From NCBI RefSeq assembly GCF_023333595.1, contig NZ_JAIQZM010000037.1, positions 1 through 61,967 of the forward strand: a stretch of DNA of 61,967 nucleotides, read 5' to 3'. The translations under genes and the position numbers were made by a program. This stretch comes from Argonema galeatum A003/A1. GTDB lineage: Bacteria > Cyanobacteriota > Cyanobacteriia > Cyanobacteriales > Aerosakkonemataceae. Every line of letters begins with the position of its first letter. Position 1 is the stretch's first letter. Below are positions 18,301-26,965 of this stretch, in pieces. The notes below the pieces were generated by a model. That model was given only the letters and a program-made list of their open reading frames with translations. It was not told the origin of the DNA and searched no databases.

Positions 18301-21300
18301 CAATTCAAAGCCAATTCACTAAAAAGTAAAGTTTATGCTCACTTTAATGGATTTATTAGACACTGGAAAGAGCATATCAAGGAAAGCATTAAGCCTTTAT
18401 TGGAAGGAATTAAAAGTGGACTAGAAAGCGGAGATATGGAATATGTTGGCTATAATGCTTGCCACTATTGCAATCACATTTTTTGGATAGGAGAACCCCT
18501 GGAATTTGTAGAGCAGCAACAATTATCTTATATCAATTTAATGATGCAATTACAACAAAAATTTACTATATACTATCTTCAAATATGGCATCAGTTTACG
18601 TTAAATCTACAGGGATTGGAAGTTGAAAAAAAACGTTTGCTTGGCAAAAGTTTTAATGAAACCGCAATGTTACCATTGTTGCACGAAGCAAAAGATGGTA
18701 TGTCACTGTTTGTTATCCATCTTTCCAAAATGATTCTCTCTTACTTATTTAAAGATGGAAAAATAGCTATCGAAAATGGCTTTTTGGCAAACGAGCAAAC
18801 AGCGAATGTGAATGGATTTGTATTTGTTGCTTTACACAATTTTTACTATTCTCTGGCTTTACTCGCTGAATATCCTCAAGTCGAAAGCAGCATCCAAAAA
18901 GAATATCTCGCTCTGGTAGAAGAAAATCAAAATAAAATGCAATTATGGGCTGTTCATGCGCCGATGAATTATCAGCATAAATACGACTTAGTAGAAGCAG
19001 AGAAAGCGCGAATTTCGGGAGAAATTGGCAGAGCAATGGAATATTATGAACGTGCTATTCAAGGAGCGAAAGAACAAGGATACATTCAGGAAGAAGCACT
19101 CGCCAATGAACTAACAGCAGAGTTTTATCTTTCTCGCACTAGAGATAAGGTTGCTCAAGTATATCTAACTGATGCTTACTATGGCTATATCCGCTGGGGA
19201 GCGAAGGCAAAAGTTAGAGATTTGCAAGAAAGATATCCAGAATTTTTCTTGCGGCTCTTAGCTAGAGAAACTTCTGAGAACGAAGTAAGGCCGACGGCTA
19301 ATCCGACGACGAGCGGAAGTTCAGCGATGCTGGATTTAAATACGGTGATTAAAGCTTCACAAGCCATTTCGTCGGAAATCGTTTTCGACAAGTTGCTGGA
19401 GAAATTAATGCACATTCTCATTGAGAATGCTGGCGCTCAAAAGGGCATTCTCCTTCTGGTAAAGGAAGGAAAATTAGTAGTAGCGGCAGAAAAATCTGTA
19501 GATAAAGATCGGGTTTTGTTGCCTTCTATTTATCTGGAAACAAGCCAAAATATTCCCGTAACGATTATCAATTATGTAGAAAGAACTCTGAAAAATGTGG
19601 TTTTAAATGATGCGACGAGCGAGGGAATGTTCGGGACGGATACTTATATTACAAATAACCAAATTAAATCACTACTCTGTGCGCCGATTCTTCATCAAGG
19701 AAAACTCGTTGGTATCATTTATCTGGAAAACAATCTGACAAAAAGTGCTTTTACACCTGAAAGGCTGGAAGTTTTGAAAATACTTTCTGCACAGGCGGCT
19801 ATCTCGCTTGAGTTAGCACGAGCAGTAAACGAAGTTCAGGATACTGTAGCTTATTTGAGAGCGATCGTCAATAATATTGCTGATGGTTTGTTGGTGACAG
19901 ATATCAATGGCAAAATTACTCATGTTAATCCGGCTTTGTTAGCGATGTTTCGTCTGGAAGGTGGGGATACGATCGCAAAAGATTGCCAGGAAATTTTCAA
20001 CAGTCAAATAGCAGCACTCGTAGCTGAAACTAGGGAACATCCAAATGAGGTTTTGACGGCAGAGATAGAACTAGCAGATGGTAGAGTTGGCAAGGCTGTG
20101 GCGACTACCATTTCTAAAGAAACTTCTCTTTCTAAAGGGGCGATCGCTGAATGTCTCGGTACGGTGAGCGTTATCCGCGATATCACGACGGAAAAAGAAA
20201 TCGACCGGATGAAAACCGATTTTATCTCTACAGTATCCCACGAATTGCGGACGCCTTTAACTTCTGTACTGGGCTTTGCTAAGCTGATTGTGAAAAAACT
20301 CGACGATGCGATCTTTCCCTCAATTCCAGAGTCGGATCGCAAAGCTCAAAAGGCATTCAAGCAGGTGAAGGAAAATGTCAATATTATTATATCTGAAGGC
20401 GAGCGACTGACGACGTTGATCAATGATGTCTTGGATATCGCCAAGATGGAGGCTGGTAAGGTGGAGTGGAATATGCAGCCTTCTTCGGTAGCGGAAATTG
20501 TCGATCGCGCGATCGCTGCCACATCTTCCCTGTTTCAAGCTAAAACTATTGCCCTGCTTAAGGATGTCCCAGAAGGACTGCCGGAAGTGCTGGGCGATCG
20601 CGATCGCTTGCTCCAAGTTTTAATTAATCTTATTTCCAATTCTATGAAATTCACAGAAACAGGCTCTTGTACTGTGAAAGCAAGACAGCAAGATAACCAA
20701 ATTATCTTTAGCGTCATCGATACTGGCATTGGGATCGCCCCTGCCGATCGAGACAAGGTGTTTGAGAAATTTCAGCAGGTGGGTGATACCCTCACCGACA
20801 AACCCAAAGGAAGCGGTTTAGGGCTACCTATATGCAAACAAATTGTCGAACATCATGGCGGCACAATATGGGTGGAAAGTCAACCGACACAAGGAAGTAA
20901 TTTCTCATTCAGTCTACCGATCGCTGACAGCAATAATGCGGAGACAGACAAAATTTCTATTGATATCTTGGTTAGACAATTGAAGGAAAGCTTGGTACAA
21001 GCAGCACCCTCTGGGTTAAACCATGAGAAAAGCATTCTCGTCGTCGATGATGATGCTAACATTCGCCAATTGCTCAGACAGCAACTAGAACCGGAAGGTT
21101 ATCAAGTCAGAGAAGCTAAAGATGGAATGGATGCCATTACCCAGGTAAAAACGGCCAGACCAGACTTAATTATCCTTGATGTGATGATGCCTCAGATCAA
21201 TGGTTTTGATGTGGCAGCCGTGCTAAAAAATGACCCACAAACGATGGGTATACCCATCGTCATATTGTCAATCATTGAGGATAAGCAGAGGGAGTATCGA

Positions 21301-21651
21301 CTGGGAATAGACGGCTATTTTACTAAGCCTGTTAACGCAGAAGAACTGCTTAATAATATTGGATTGTTGCTGTCTCAAAGAACATCGAAAAAGAAAGTTC
21401 TAGTAGTTGATGAAGATGCCTCAGTCGTGAAAACTGTTTCTGATGTGTTGCAGGCGAAGGGATACAGCGTTACTGAAGCCTCCAACGGACAGGAGTGCAT
21501 CGATAAGGCGTTATCCGTGAAACCGGATATGATTATAGTCAACTCCATACTTTCCGAACAGCACGATCTTGTCAAATTATTGCGATTTGAAAAGGGACTG
21601 GAAAATGTGTTTTTTGTTTTATTAGCAGATGTTAAAGAAATGAAACTTTAA
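15364..21651 (+). CDS. Giant hybrid: Ser/Thr kinase - AAA ATPase - helical repeats - GAF - PAS - histidine kinase - 2 receivers
   Basis: I chose ATG 15364 (AGGAGA at 15350-15355) because the protein then begins MISIPGY, as in its relative at 35199; 2095 residues. Domains: Ser/Thr kinase 1-275 (Lys36, HKD 126-128, Lys130, Asn133; DFG replaced by DFS at 147-149; weak Gly loop); STAND-like ATPase about 295-640 (Walker A GYSGIGKT 328-335, Walker B VVFLDD near 455); TPR-like helices about 700-1290; GAF about 1322-1490; PAS about 1490-1615; HisKA with His1626; HATPase about 1740-1855; receiver 1 with Asp1939; and a short last receiver with Asn in place of the phospho-Asp. This HSTK architecture is known in filamentous cyanobacteria, with links to nitrogen and stress responses in Anabaena. 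The last ~600 residues closely match the next gene's. Confidence 0.92.
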   Translation: MISIPGYIITEQIQAGFHTLIYRGVREQSQTSVIIKTLLADYPTLEQITRLRHEYQILQKLEIEGIVKAYALENYHNGLAIILEDFSGQSLKKILVTQKIELISFLKISIQLAITLDQLHQNQIIHKDIKPDNILVNTSTGKVKIIDFSIASRLSRETTEISNTNLLEGTLAYISPEQTGRMNRSIDYRTDFYSLGITFYEILTGQLPFNATEPLELVHCHIAKQPIPLHQLNPEIPHAISDIVMKLLSKTAEDRYQSALGLKADLETCLNQLQSTGNISDFSIGKRDKSGSFSIPQKLYGRDEEVLTLLSAFDRVSQGKSEMMLVSGYSGIGKTSVVNEVHKPIVRQRGYFIAGKFDQFKRNIPYASMIQAFQELIRQLLTENSEKIAIWQEKLLDAVGINGQVIIDVIPEVELIIGPQIDVPALGPSESQNRFNRVFKQFIHVFTKPEHPLVVFLDDLQWADSASLKLIELLITDPDSQYLLMIGAYRDNEVTSTHPLMLTLEDIQKTGVRIATITLQPLDISNVRLLVADTLHDETSKSQPLAELVFNKTQGNPFFLTQMLQTLHQEELLTFNFSTACWQWNIKKIQAVGITDYNIVELIARNIQKLALETQQVLKLSACIGDKFNLEVLAIVNQKSSSETASNLWPALQLGLILPLSDAYKIPLVGMGNWLSTMENEQSYQLPITKISYKFLHDRVQQAAYSLIPEDQKKETHLKIGQLLLKNTPETEIEDNIFEIVNQLNIGAEFIIDQVEKDRLAQLNLIASRKAKAATAYEPALNYLTVGLRLLDQDSWHYQYDLTLNLYVEAVEVEYLNTNFDRAAILAEVVLQQATNLLDRVKVYETQIQFYTAQNQMLKAVNTGLQALELLGFSLLNTPSDSLEIFQLPKLEQLEEIPVMTDPYQLAALRLLITVIGPAIIADPTIFVRVSLTLVNLCIQNGHSALAAIAYTNYGWLLCGAGKLDSGYHSGQVALRLLEQFKANSLKSKVYAHFNGFIRHWKEHIKESIKPLLEGIKSGLESGDMEYVGYNACHYCNHIFWIGEPLEFVEQQQLSYINLMMQLQQKFTIYYLQIWHQFTLNLQGLEVEKKRLLGKSFNETAMLPLLHEAKDGMSLFVIHLSKMILSYLFKDGKIAIENGFLANEQTANVNGFVFVALHNFYYSLALLAEYPQVESSIQKEYLALVEENQNKMQLWAVHAPMNYQHKYDLVEAEKARISGEIGRAMEYYERAIQGAKEQGYIQEEALANELTAEFYLSRTRDKVAQVYLTDAYYGYIRWGAKAKVRDLQERYPEFFLRLLARETSENEVRPTANPTTSGSSAMLDLNTVIKASQAISSEIVFDKLLEKLMHILIENAGAQKGILLLVKEGKLVVAAEKSVDKDRVLLPSIYLETSQNIPVTIINYVERTLKNVVLNDATSEGMFGTDTYITNNQIKSLLCAPILHQGKLVGIIYLENNLTKSAFTPERLEVLKILSAQAAISLELARAVNEVQDTVAYLRAIVNNIADGLLVTDINGKITHVNPALLAMFRLEGGDTIAKDCQEIFNSQIAALVAETREHPNEVLTAEIELADGRVGKAVATTISKETSLSKGAIAECLGTVSVIRDITTEKEIDRMKTDFISTVSHELRTPLTSVLGFAKLIVKKLDDAIFPSIPESDRKAQKAFKQVKENVNIIISEGERLTTLINDVLDIAKMEAGKVEWNMQPSSVAEIVDRAIAATSSLFQAKTIALLKDVPEGLPEVLGDRDRLLQVLINLISNSMKFTETGSCTVKARQQDNQIIFSVIDTGIGIAPADRDKVFEKFQQVGDTLTDKPKGSGLGLPICKQIVEHHGGTIWVESQPTQGSNFSFSLPIADSNNAETDKISIDILVRQLKESLVQAAPSGLNHEKSILVVDDDANIRQLLRQQLEPEGYQVREAKDGMDAITQVKTARPDLIILDVMMPQINGFDVAAVLKNDPQTMGIPIVILSIIEDKQREYRLGIDGYFTKPVNAEELLNNIGLLLSQRTSKKKVLVVDEDASVVKTVSDVLQAKGYSVTEASNGQECIDKALSVKPDMIIVNSILSEQHDLVKLLRFEKGLENVFFVLLADVKEMKL
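17374..17440 (+). repeat. Intergenic-repeat-like segment inside the giant kinase gene
   Basis: The in-frame stretch contains GGTAATTGGTTAT and ACCAATTACCAATTAC units typical of the intergenic arrays in this window. It codes for a low-complexity linker between the ATPase region and the KFLHDRVQQAAYSL helix. The other giant kinase has a different repeat type at the same junction (37228-37255). Confidence 0.5.
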
Positions 21652-21798
21652 AAGTTAATATAAATTCAAAAACTTTTACACTATATCAGGGTGGTGCGGT
21701 AAAAAGATATTGCTTGTGGATGAGCAATCTCAGAGCCGAAGTCTGACATAATTGCAAACACAGCAATAAGTGGAAGAAAAAGAGGGCGATTTATTCAA

Positions 21799-24700
21799 AT
21801 GGCCGTGCGTGAAACGAATAATAATTTGTTCAATCAGCAAAAAGTTGCTTCGCAACACGCTGGACGATCGTTTATTCGCCTTCCCCGGAGCCTGAGCGCC
21901 CTGGAAACTTGGGGTTTCGGTCTGACGGGTCATCTCGTATGGATTGGCGCTGCACCCCTTATGCACGCGGCGCTTGGGCCTGCTGCCATTTTCGTCTGGT
22001 TGCCCGCCACGCTCGTGGGGGTGCTGCTGAACATACAGGTGAAGCGCTTAGGCGAGCAATGGCCAGAAATGTCAGGAGGAACGCCAAATTATACCAGCAG
22101 GCTGCTGAGGAACTATCCCGGTGTGGGTCGCTATGCGGCGCTCGGATACTTCTTCAGCTGGGCTGGATTTGTCCCGATCAATGCCATCATCCTCACCAAC
22201 CTAATCAAAGCTAACCTAGAACCTTTGGGCATTGCTTGTCCCGAAACAGTTCTAAAAATTGGCTTCACGCTGATCGCTTATATTGTGGCCTTTAGCGGCA
22301 CCCGCGCTTTGGGGATTCTGCACTCCTTTTTCATTTTCCCAGCAGTCGGATTCCTACTTCTGTTTAGCCTTCAAGGGCTTGGATGGTTAGCCTTCTCGCC
22401 ACAGAGCCCGGGCTTTTTTCCCACCAGTTGGCCAAGCCTAACCTTTGTTGACTGGGCGAAGTGGTATTTCTTCGGGATCTACTCTGCTACCGCCTGCGAA
22501 ACGGCTTCCTCCTTTGTCGCTGACAGCCGACGCCCCGGTCAAACATTGCGATTTCTCAGCTTCGCTGCTGGGCTAATTCCTCCTGTCTATCTGGGGGGCT
22601 CCTGGGTACTGATGCGGTTAGCTACCGAACCCGGACTGGGCGAGGACACCTTTTTGAACCTGTTAGCAGCAGCCCATCCCTTCTGGGGCGCTTCAGCTTC
22701 CTTTCTCGTCACCCTCTTGGTTGCCTCTAGCTGCCTTCTGACTTGCGCTACTTGCGTTTCTAACTCACCCCGCATTTTGTACCAACTTGCTCTAGACGGA
22801 CAGCTTGCGCCCGTATTTGCAGTTGTTTCCAGAGCAGGCGTTCTGCAACCCGGCCTCGTACTTTGCCTTTTTATCAGCTTAATCTGTCTAATTTGGGGAG
22901 ATATATCCCGGATTGGGGTAGTAATAGGTAGTGGCTACGTTGCATCGATAATGTTAGTCCATCTGGCAGTGTGGCTGCACCGAGGCACGCCCGATCTGCG
23001 TTCCCGTAGCGTACCCTTAGCACTTTGGCCTTGGTGGTCGCTTTGCTTCTGCCTGCTCGATGGAATTGCCCTGCTGGTGGGAAGCTGGGCTTGGGGCTGG
23101 CAAGACCTACTGATCGGCCTTCTCCTTCCCCTGGCGGTTTTGGCAGTCGATGCTGCTATCCGTCACATTTCATTTCCACCCTTCCATCCAGCCTGGTGGC
23201 TGCGCGGCATACGGACGCAACCTCGTCAGCTCGGCGATTTTGTCGCATTTCAGGTGATCGTCCTCATCGTATTGGTCTGTGCCGCTACTACAATAGGCTG
23301 GGAGATTAGGGACAGCATGGAGCGAATCTCTAAGAGTGCCAGCCACAATCTCTTAATTGTGTTGCTGATGACAGTCGCTTTTGTCGCGATCGCGATCGCC
23401 TGCTGGACGAGTTTACCCCAGATTGCTGCCATTGACGAGGCACGGGAACACGCTGAAAGTTTGTTTATTACTGCTCTTGACACCGTTCTAGTGCTGGATG
23501 AAAACGGTGTAATTTATCAAGCCAACCCAGCATCTGAGGCACTCTTAGGGATGAATCCCAATTATTTGGTCGGTCATCGCCTTAACGAATTCCTTTCTGG
23601 GTTGAGTAACGCTCCGGAAAATTGGCCTAACAGAAGCGAACAAACACTAACCCAACGTAATGTAGAAACCGACCTTGCCCAATCTCTCCGCACCATTGAC
23701 GCCACAATCTCAAACCGAAAAAATCTCAAATACCAAGAATATATTGCCATTTTGCGCGACATCACCGATCGCAAGCTTTCAGAAGCAGCCGTGCAAAAGG
23801 CCAATGCCTACTTGACTGCTATCATAGATAACCTAGCAGATGGTCTCTTAGTAACAGATACAGATGGCACGATCGCCCGATTCAATACCGCCCTGCTACC
23901 GATGTTTGGCATTATAAAAATAGATGCGATCGGTCAAGATTGCCAGACTGTTTTTGGTAGCGAAATAGCAAACCTAGTCGCGCAGACTATCAAACACCCT
24001 CAAGAGGCATTTGCAGCAGATATAAACCTGGCAAATAATCGGTCTGGCAAAGCAGTCGCTACTGCAATACTCAAAAACTCTCTGCGATCGGAAGATAATA
24101 TTTATAACTGTATCGGCTCGGTTATTCTGATCCGCGATATCACCGCCGAAAAAGAAATCGATCGGATGAAAACTGATTTTATTTCTACAGTTTCCCACGA
24201 ACTGCGGACGCCCCTAACCTCAGTTATCGGATTTGCAAAATTGATCCAGAAAAAACTGCAAGAAGCGATATTCCCCTTAATACAAACTGAGGAGCGCAAA
24301 ACTCAAAAAAACATCAGACAAGTAACAGAAAATATGCAAATCATCATATCTGAGGGTGAGCGGTTAACATCGCTCATCAATGATGTTCTGGATATTGCCA
24401 AGATGGAGGCTGGTAAGATAGAGTGGCAGATGCAGCCGGTTTCTGTGCTAGAGGTCGTTGAACGGGCGTTTGCAGCCACATCGTCTTTGTTTGAACAACA
24501 TGGGCTTGAGCCTATCCAGGATATTCAAGATGGACTGCCTCAAGTGATGGGCGATCGCGATCGGTTACTCCAAGTCTCAATCAATCTTATTTCCAACGCT
24601 GTTAAATTCACCGAGAAAGGTTCTGTAACTTGTCGAGCAATTCAGCACGACAACGAAATCATCATCAGCATCATCGATACCGGCATCGGCATCGCCCCAG

Positions 24701-25596
24701 ATGACCAAAACAAAGTATTTGAAAAATTCAAACAAGTGGGAGACACCCTCACAGACAAACCCAAAGGCACCGGACTGGGATTGCCCATCAGCAAACAAAT
24801 AGTCGAACATCATGGCGGTAGAATTTGGGTAGAAAGTCAGCTAGGGATTGGCAGTAATTTCTCATTCGCCCTACCGATCGTTACCAGCACCTCAATTGAC
24901 ATAGAAAAAATAAACATCGATATCCTAGTTAGGCAACTCAAACAAAGTATTATCCAAACAACCTCCAACACAGAATATCATCACAAAAATATACTCGTTG
25001 TCGATGATGATCCCCACATTCGGAACTTGCTCAGACAGCAACTAGAAGCACAGAACTATCAAGTCAGAGAGGCAATAGATGGGCTGGATGCCATTAACCA
25101 AGTTAAACAAGAAAAACCCGACCTAATTATCCTAGATGTGATGATGCCCCAAATCAATGGATTTGATGTGGCAGCTGTGCTGAAAAACGACCCCCAGAGT
25201 ATGGGCATCCCGATAATTATTTTATCGATCGTTGAAGATAAGCAGAGAGGTTATCGCCTGGGCATTGACCGCTATTTGAAAAAGCCAATAAACGCGGAAG
25301 AACTGCTCAAAGATATTGATGTACTGTTATCTCAGGGAGCGTCTAAGAAGAAAGTTCTCGTAGTGGATGAAAATGCTTCAAATCTAAAAACTTTGTCGGA
25401 AGTATTGCAAGCCAAGGGATACAGCGTTGTAGAAGCATCTAATGGCCCTGAGTGCATCGAGAAGGCATTGGCACTAAAGCCTGATATGATAATTGTAGAC
25501 TCGGTGTTTTTGGAACAGCACAATTTGGTTAAAATATTGCGCTTTGAAAAGGAGATGGAAAATGTGTTTTTTGTATTGACAGATGGGAAAAATTAA
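21799..25596 (+). CDS. APC-permease-like domain fused to PAS-PAS-histidine kinase-receiver-receiver
   Basis: 1265 residues. Residues about 25-470 are a polytopic membrane domain of APC (amino acid-polyamine-choline) type: TM1 region ETWGFGLTG, the PEMSGGTPNY loop, and CETASSFVADSRRPGQ, which fits the TM6-7 signature of APC permeases. About ten helices are followed by PPFHPAWW and two extra helices (about 488-508 and 518-540). Then come PAS 1 (551-660), PAS 2 (670-785), HisKA with His800 in VSHELRTP, HATPase (about 910-1030), receiver 1 with Asp1113 and a truncated receiver 2 with Asp1234 only 31 residues from the end. Transporter-fused histidine kinases such as CbrA use the SSF family; an APC version is unusual. 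The ligand is unknown. It follows the giant kinase by 147 bases. Confidence 0.88.
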   Translation: MAVRETNNNLFNQQKVASQHAGRSFIRLPRSLSALETWGFGLTGHLVWIGAAPLMHAALGPAAIFVWLPATLVGVLLNIQVKRLGEQWPEMSGGTPNYTSRLLRNYPGVGRYAALGYFFSWAGFVPINAIILTNLIKANLEPLGIACPETVLKIGFTLIAYIVAFSGTRALGILHSFFIFPAVGFLLLFSLQGLGWLAFSPQSPGFFPTSWPSLTFVDWAKWYFFGIYSATACETASSFVADSRRPGQTLRFLSFAAGLIPPVYLGGSWVLMRLATEPGLGEDTFLNLLAAAHPFWGASASFLVTLLVASSCLLTCATCVSNSPRILYQLALDGQLAPVFAVVSRAGVLQPGLVLCLFISLICLIWGDISRIGVVIGSGYVASIMLVHLAVWLHRGTPDLRSRSVPLALWPWWSLCFCLLDGIALLVGSWAWGWQDLLIGLLLPLAVLAVDAAIRHISFPPFHPAWWLRGIRTQPRQLGDFVAFQVIVLIVLVCAATTIGWEIRDSMERISKSASHNLLIVLLMTVAFVAIAIACWTSLPQIAAIDEAREHAESLFITALDTVLVLDENGVIYQANPASEALLGMNPNYLVGHRLNEFLSGLSNAPENWPNRSEQTLTQRNVETDLAQSLRTIDATISNRKNLKYQEYIAILRDITDRKLSEAAVQKANAYLTAIIDNLADGLLVTDTDGTIARFNTALLPMFGIIKIDAIGQDCQTVFGSEIANLVAQTIKHPQEAFAADINLANNRSGKAVATAILKNSLRSEDNIYNCIGSVILIRDITAEKEIDRMKTDFISTVSHELRTPLTSVIGFAKLIQKKLQEAIFPLIQTEERKTQKNIRQVTENMQIIISEGERLTSLINDVLDIAKMEAGKIEWQMQPVSVLEVVERAFAATSSLFEQHGLEPIQDIQDGLPQVMGDRDRLLQVSINLISNAVKFTEKGSVTCRAIQHDNEIIISIIDTGIGIAPDDQNKVFEKFKQVGDTLTDKPKGTGLGLPISKQIVEHHGGRIWVESQLGIGSNFSFALPIVTSTSIDIEKINIDILVRQLKQSIIQTTSNTEYHHKNILVVDDDPHIRNLLRQQLEAQNYQVREAIDGLDAINQVKQEKPDLIILDVMMPQINGFDVAAVLKNDPQSMGIPIIILSIVEDKQRGYRLGIDRYLKKPINAEELLKDIDVLLSQGASKKKVLVVDENASNLKTLSEVLQAKGYSVVEASNGPECIEKALALKPDMIIVDSVFLEQHNLVKILRFEKEMENVFFVLTDGKN

Positions 25597-25640
25597 AAGT
25601 TAAAAAGTTAGCATCTGTAATTCGAGATTGCAAAAGGTGT

Positions 25641-26021
25641 ATGACAAAAAAAGTACTGATTGTTGATGATGAACCTCACATCAGAATTCTGATGGAACAA
25701 ACTCTAGAGGAACTGGAAGACGAGGGTGTGGAATTACTGATGGCAGAAAACGGCGAAAAAGCCCTTGAGACTATCAAGAGAGAAAAACCTCAACTGGTTT
25801 TTTTGGATGTAATGATGCCTAAAATGAGCGGTTTTGAGGTTTGTAGTGCTGTCAAAAAAGACCTGGGGATGCGGGATGTTTATATCATTATGCTGACAGC
25901 AAAAGGGCAGGAGTTTGATAAACAAAAAGGGAATGATGTGGGTGCAGATTTATATATGACAAAGCCTTTCGATCCGGATGAAGTGCTGGAAAAAGCTAGG
26001 GAGATTATGGGTTTGAAGTAG
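25641..26021 (+). CDS. Single-domain response regulator (CheY-like)
   Basis: 126 residues, receiver only. VDDE acidic pocket at 8-11, phospho-acceptor Asp56 in VFLDVMMP, switch Thr in MLTAKG and conserved Lys in TKPF near residue 109. The sequence resembles the PilH/CheY-type receivers seen after multi-domain kinases in cyanobacteria. It starts 44 bases after the permease-kinase gene and is probably co-transcribed, which suggests it is the diffusible output or a phosphate sink for cluster 1. No output domain is present. Confidence 0.93.
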   Translation: MTKKVLIVDDEPHIRILMEQTLEELEDEGVELLMAENGEKALETIKREKPQLVFLDVMMPKMSGFEVCSAVKKDLGMRDVYIIMLTAKGQEFDKQKGNDVGADLYMTKPFDPDEVLEKAREIMGLK

Positions 26022-26096
26022 GAGATTTTGTAAAAGTATAAAATAGTATTGTTCATGAATAGACCTGTTGCCAAAAGATTTGGAACCCCACCCTAA

Positions 26097-26118
26097 CCCT
26101 CCCCGTCCACGGGGAGGG
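26097..26118. repeat. 22-base hairpin CCCTCCCC...GGGGAGGG
   Basis: Stem of 8-10 bp with a GTCCAC centre, downstream of the receiver gene. An identical 22-base hairpin is at 44439-44460, so this is a dispersed repeat. It could also act as terminator between the convergent receiver and miaE genes. Confidence 0.75.
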
Positions 26119-26190
26119 GACAAGAATTTTTCCGCTTACTTTCTTCCACTATACATAGTCTTCTAGCGGGAAGGGAGTAATAAAAATCGC

Positions 26191-26226
26191 CAATGAACAA
26201 TGAACAATGAACAATGAACAATGAAC
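26191..26226. repeat. GAACAAT heptamer array at the 3' end of miaE
   Basis: Five copies of TGAACAA run up to the stop codon of the minus-strand gene that ends at 26227, so the array begins exactly where coding ends. Confidence 0.9.
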
Positions 26227-26814
26227 TTAGCTATGAATTCTCGGTTCGGGATGCAGAGTAGCCAGGATATTACTTTCTGCGATCGCTAATTCTTCCAGCC
26301 GCAACCTCACCGCAGACCGATCGCAATAAGTATCGGCTAAGCTCCAATAAACGCCGTAATGCCGCGCCTCCGAAGCCATCAAGCTGCGATAAAATTGGGC
26401 TAACTCGCGATCGGGACAATGAGCGGCTAACAAGCCCAGGCGCTCGTGAGAGCGAGCCTCAATCAAACCGCATACTAACAAAGTATCCAATAACCGCATC
26501 GGTTCATTTCGGCGAATCTGCCTGTTGAGACTGGCACCGTAGGGAGGTGCTGCTAGGGGGCCAAGGGGAATACCGCGTCGTTCCAGCCACTGATTGACCA
26601 GATCGAAGTGTTCCAGTTCCTCACGAGCTAGAGCAGTCAGCATCCGTACCAGCTTAGTGTTAGAAGGGTAGCGAAACATCAAATTTAAAGCCACCCCAGC
26701 TGCTTTGCGTTCGCAGTGAGAGCGATCCAGCAAAATCGCGTCTAGATTAGCTAGAGCTTGCTCGACCCATTCCCATCTAGTCGGTTGTTTGAGCGCATTA
26801 ATAGTTGTTATCAT
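26227..26814 (-). CDS. miaE: tRNA 2-methylthio-N6-isopentenyladenosine(37) hydroxylase MiaE
   Basis: Non-haem diiron monooxygenase that hydroxylates the isopentenyl side chain of ms2i6A at position 37 of tRNAs reading UNN codons, using O2. A four-helix ferritin-like bundle carries the six metal ligands in order: Glu37 (HCERKAAG), Glu67 and His70 (REELEHF), Glu120 (GLIEARSHE), Glu150 and His153 (SEARHYG), numbered one higher than from the ATG I use. ATG at 26814; a TTG lies one codon upstream. Length (195 aa) is typical of the cyanobacterial form. It stands alone between repeats and the divergent phosphatase gene. Confidence 0.9.
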   Translation of the reverse strand: MITTINALKQPTRWEWVEQALANLDAILLDRSHCERKAAGVALNLMFRYPSNTKLVRMLTALAREELEHFDLVNQWLERRGIPLGPLAAPPYGASLNRQIRRNEPMRLLDTLLVCGLIEARSHERLGLLAAHCPDRELAQFYRSLMASEARHYGVYWSLADTYCDRSAVRLRLEELAIAESNILATLHPEPRIHS

Positions 26815-26965
26815 CAAAGATCACCATTAACCTATTTTTCGCCGATTGGGGGCATAATTAAATTAACGGGGTGCTTGCAACAGTAGCCGATCTCCCAGTT
26901 TATCAATCCAGCTCAAGCAGGCTACATATAAATTCTTACCCAGTAATTTGGCAATAGAAATTCGG

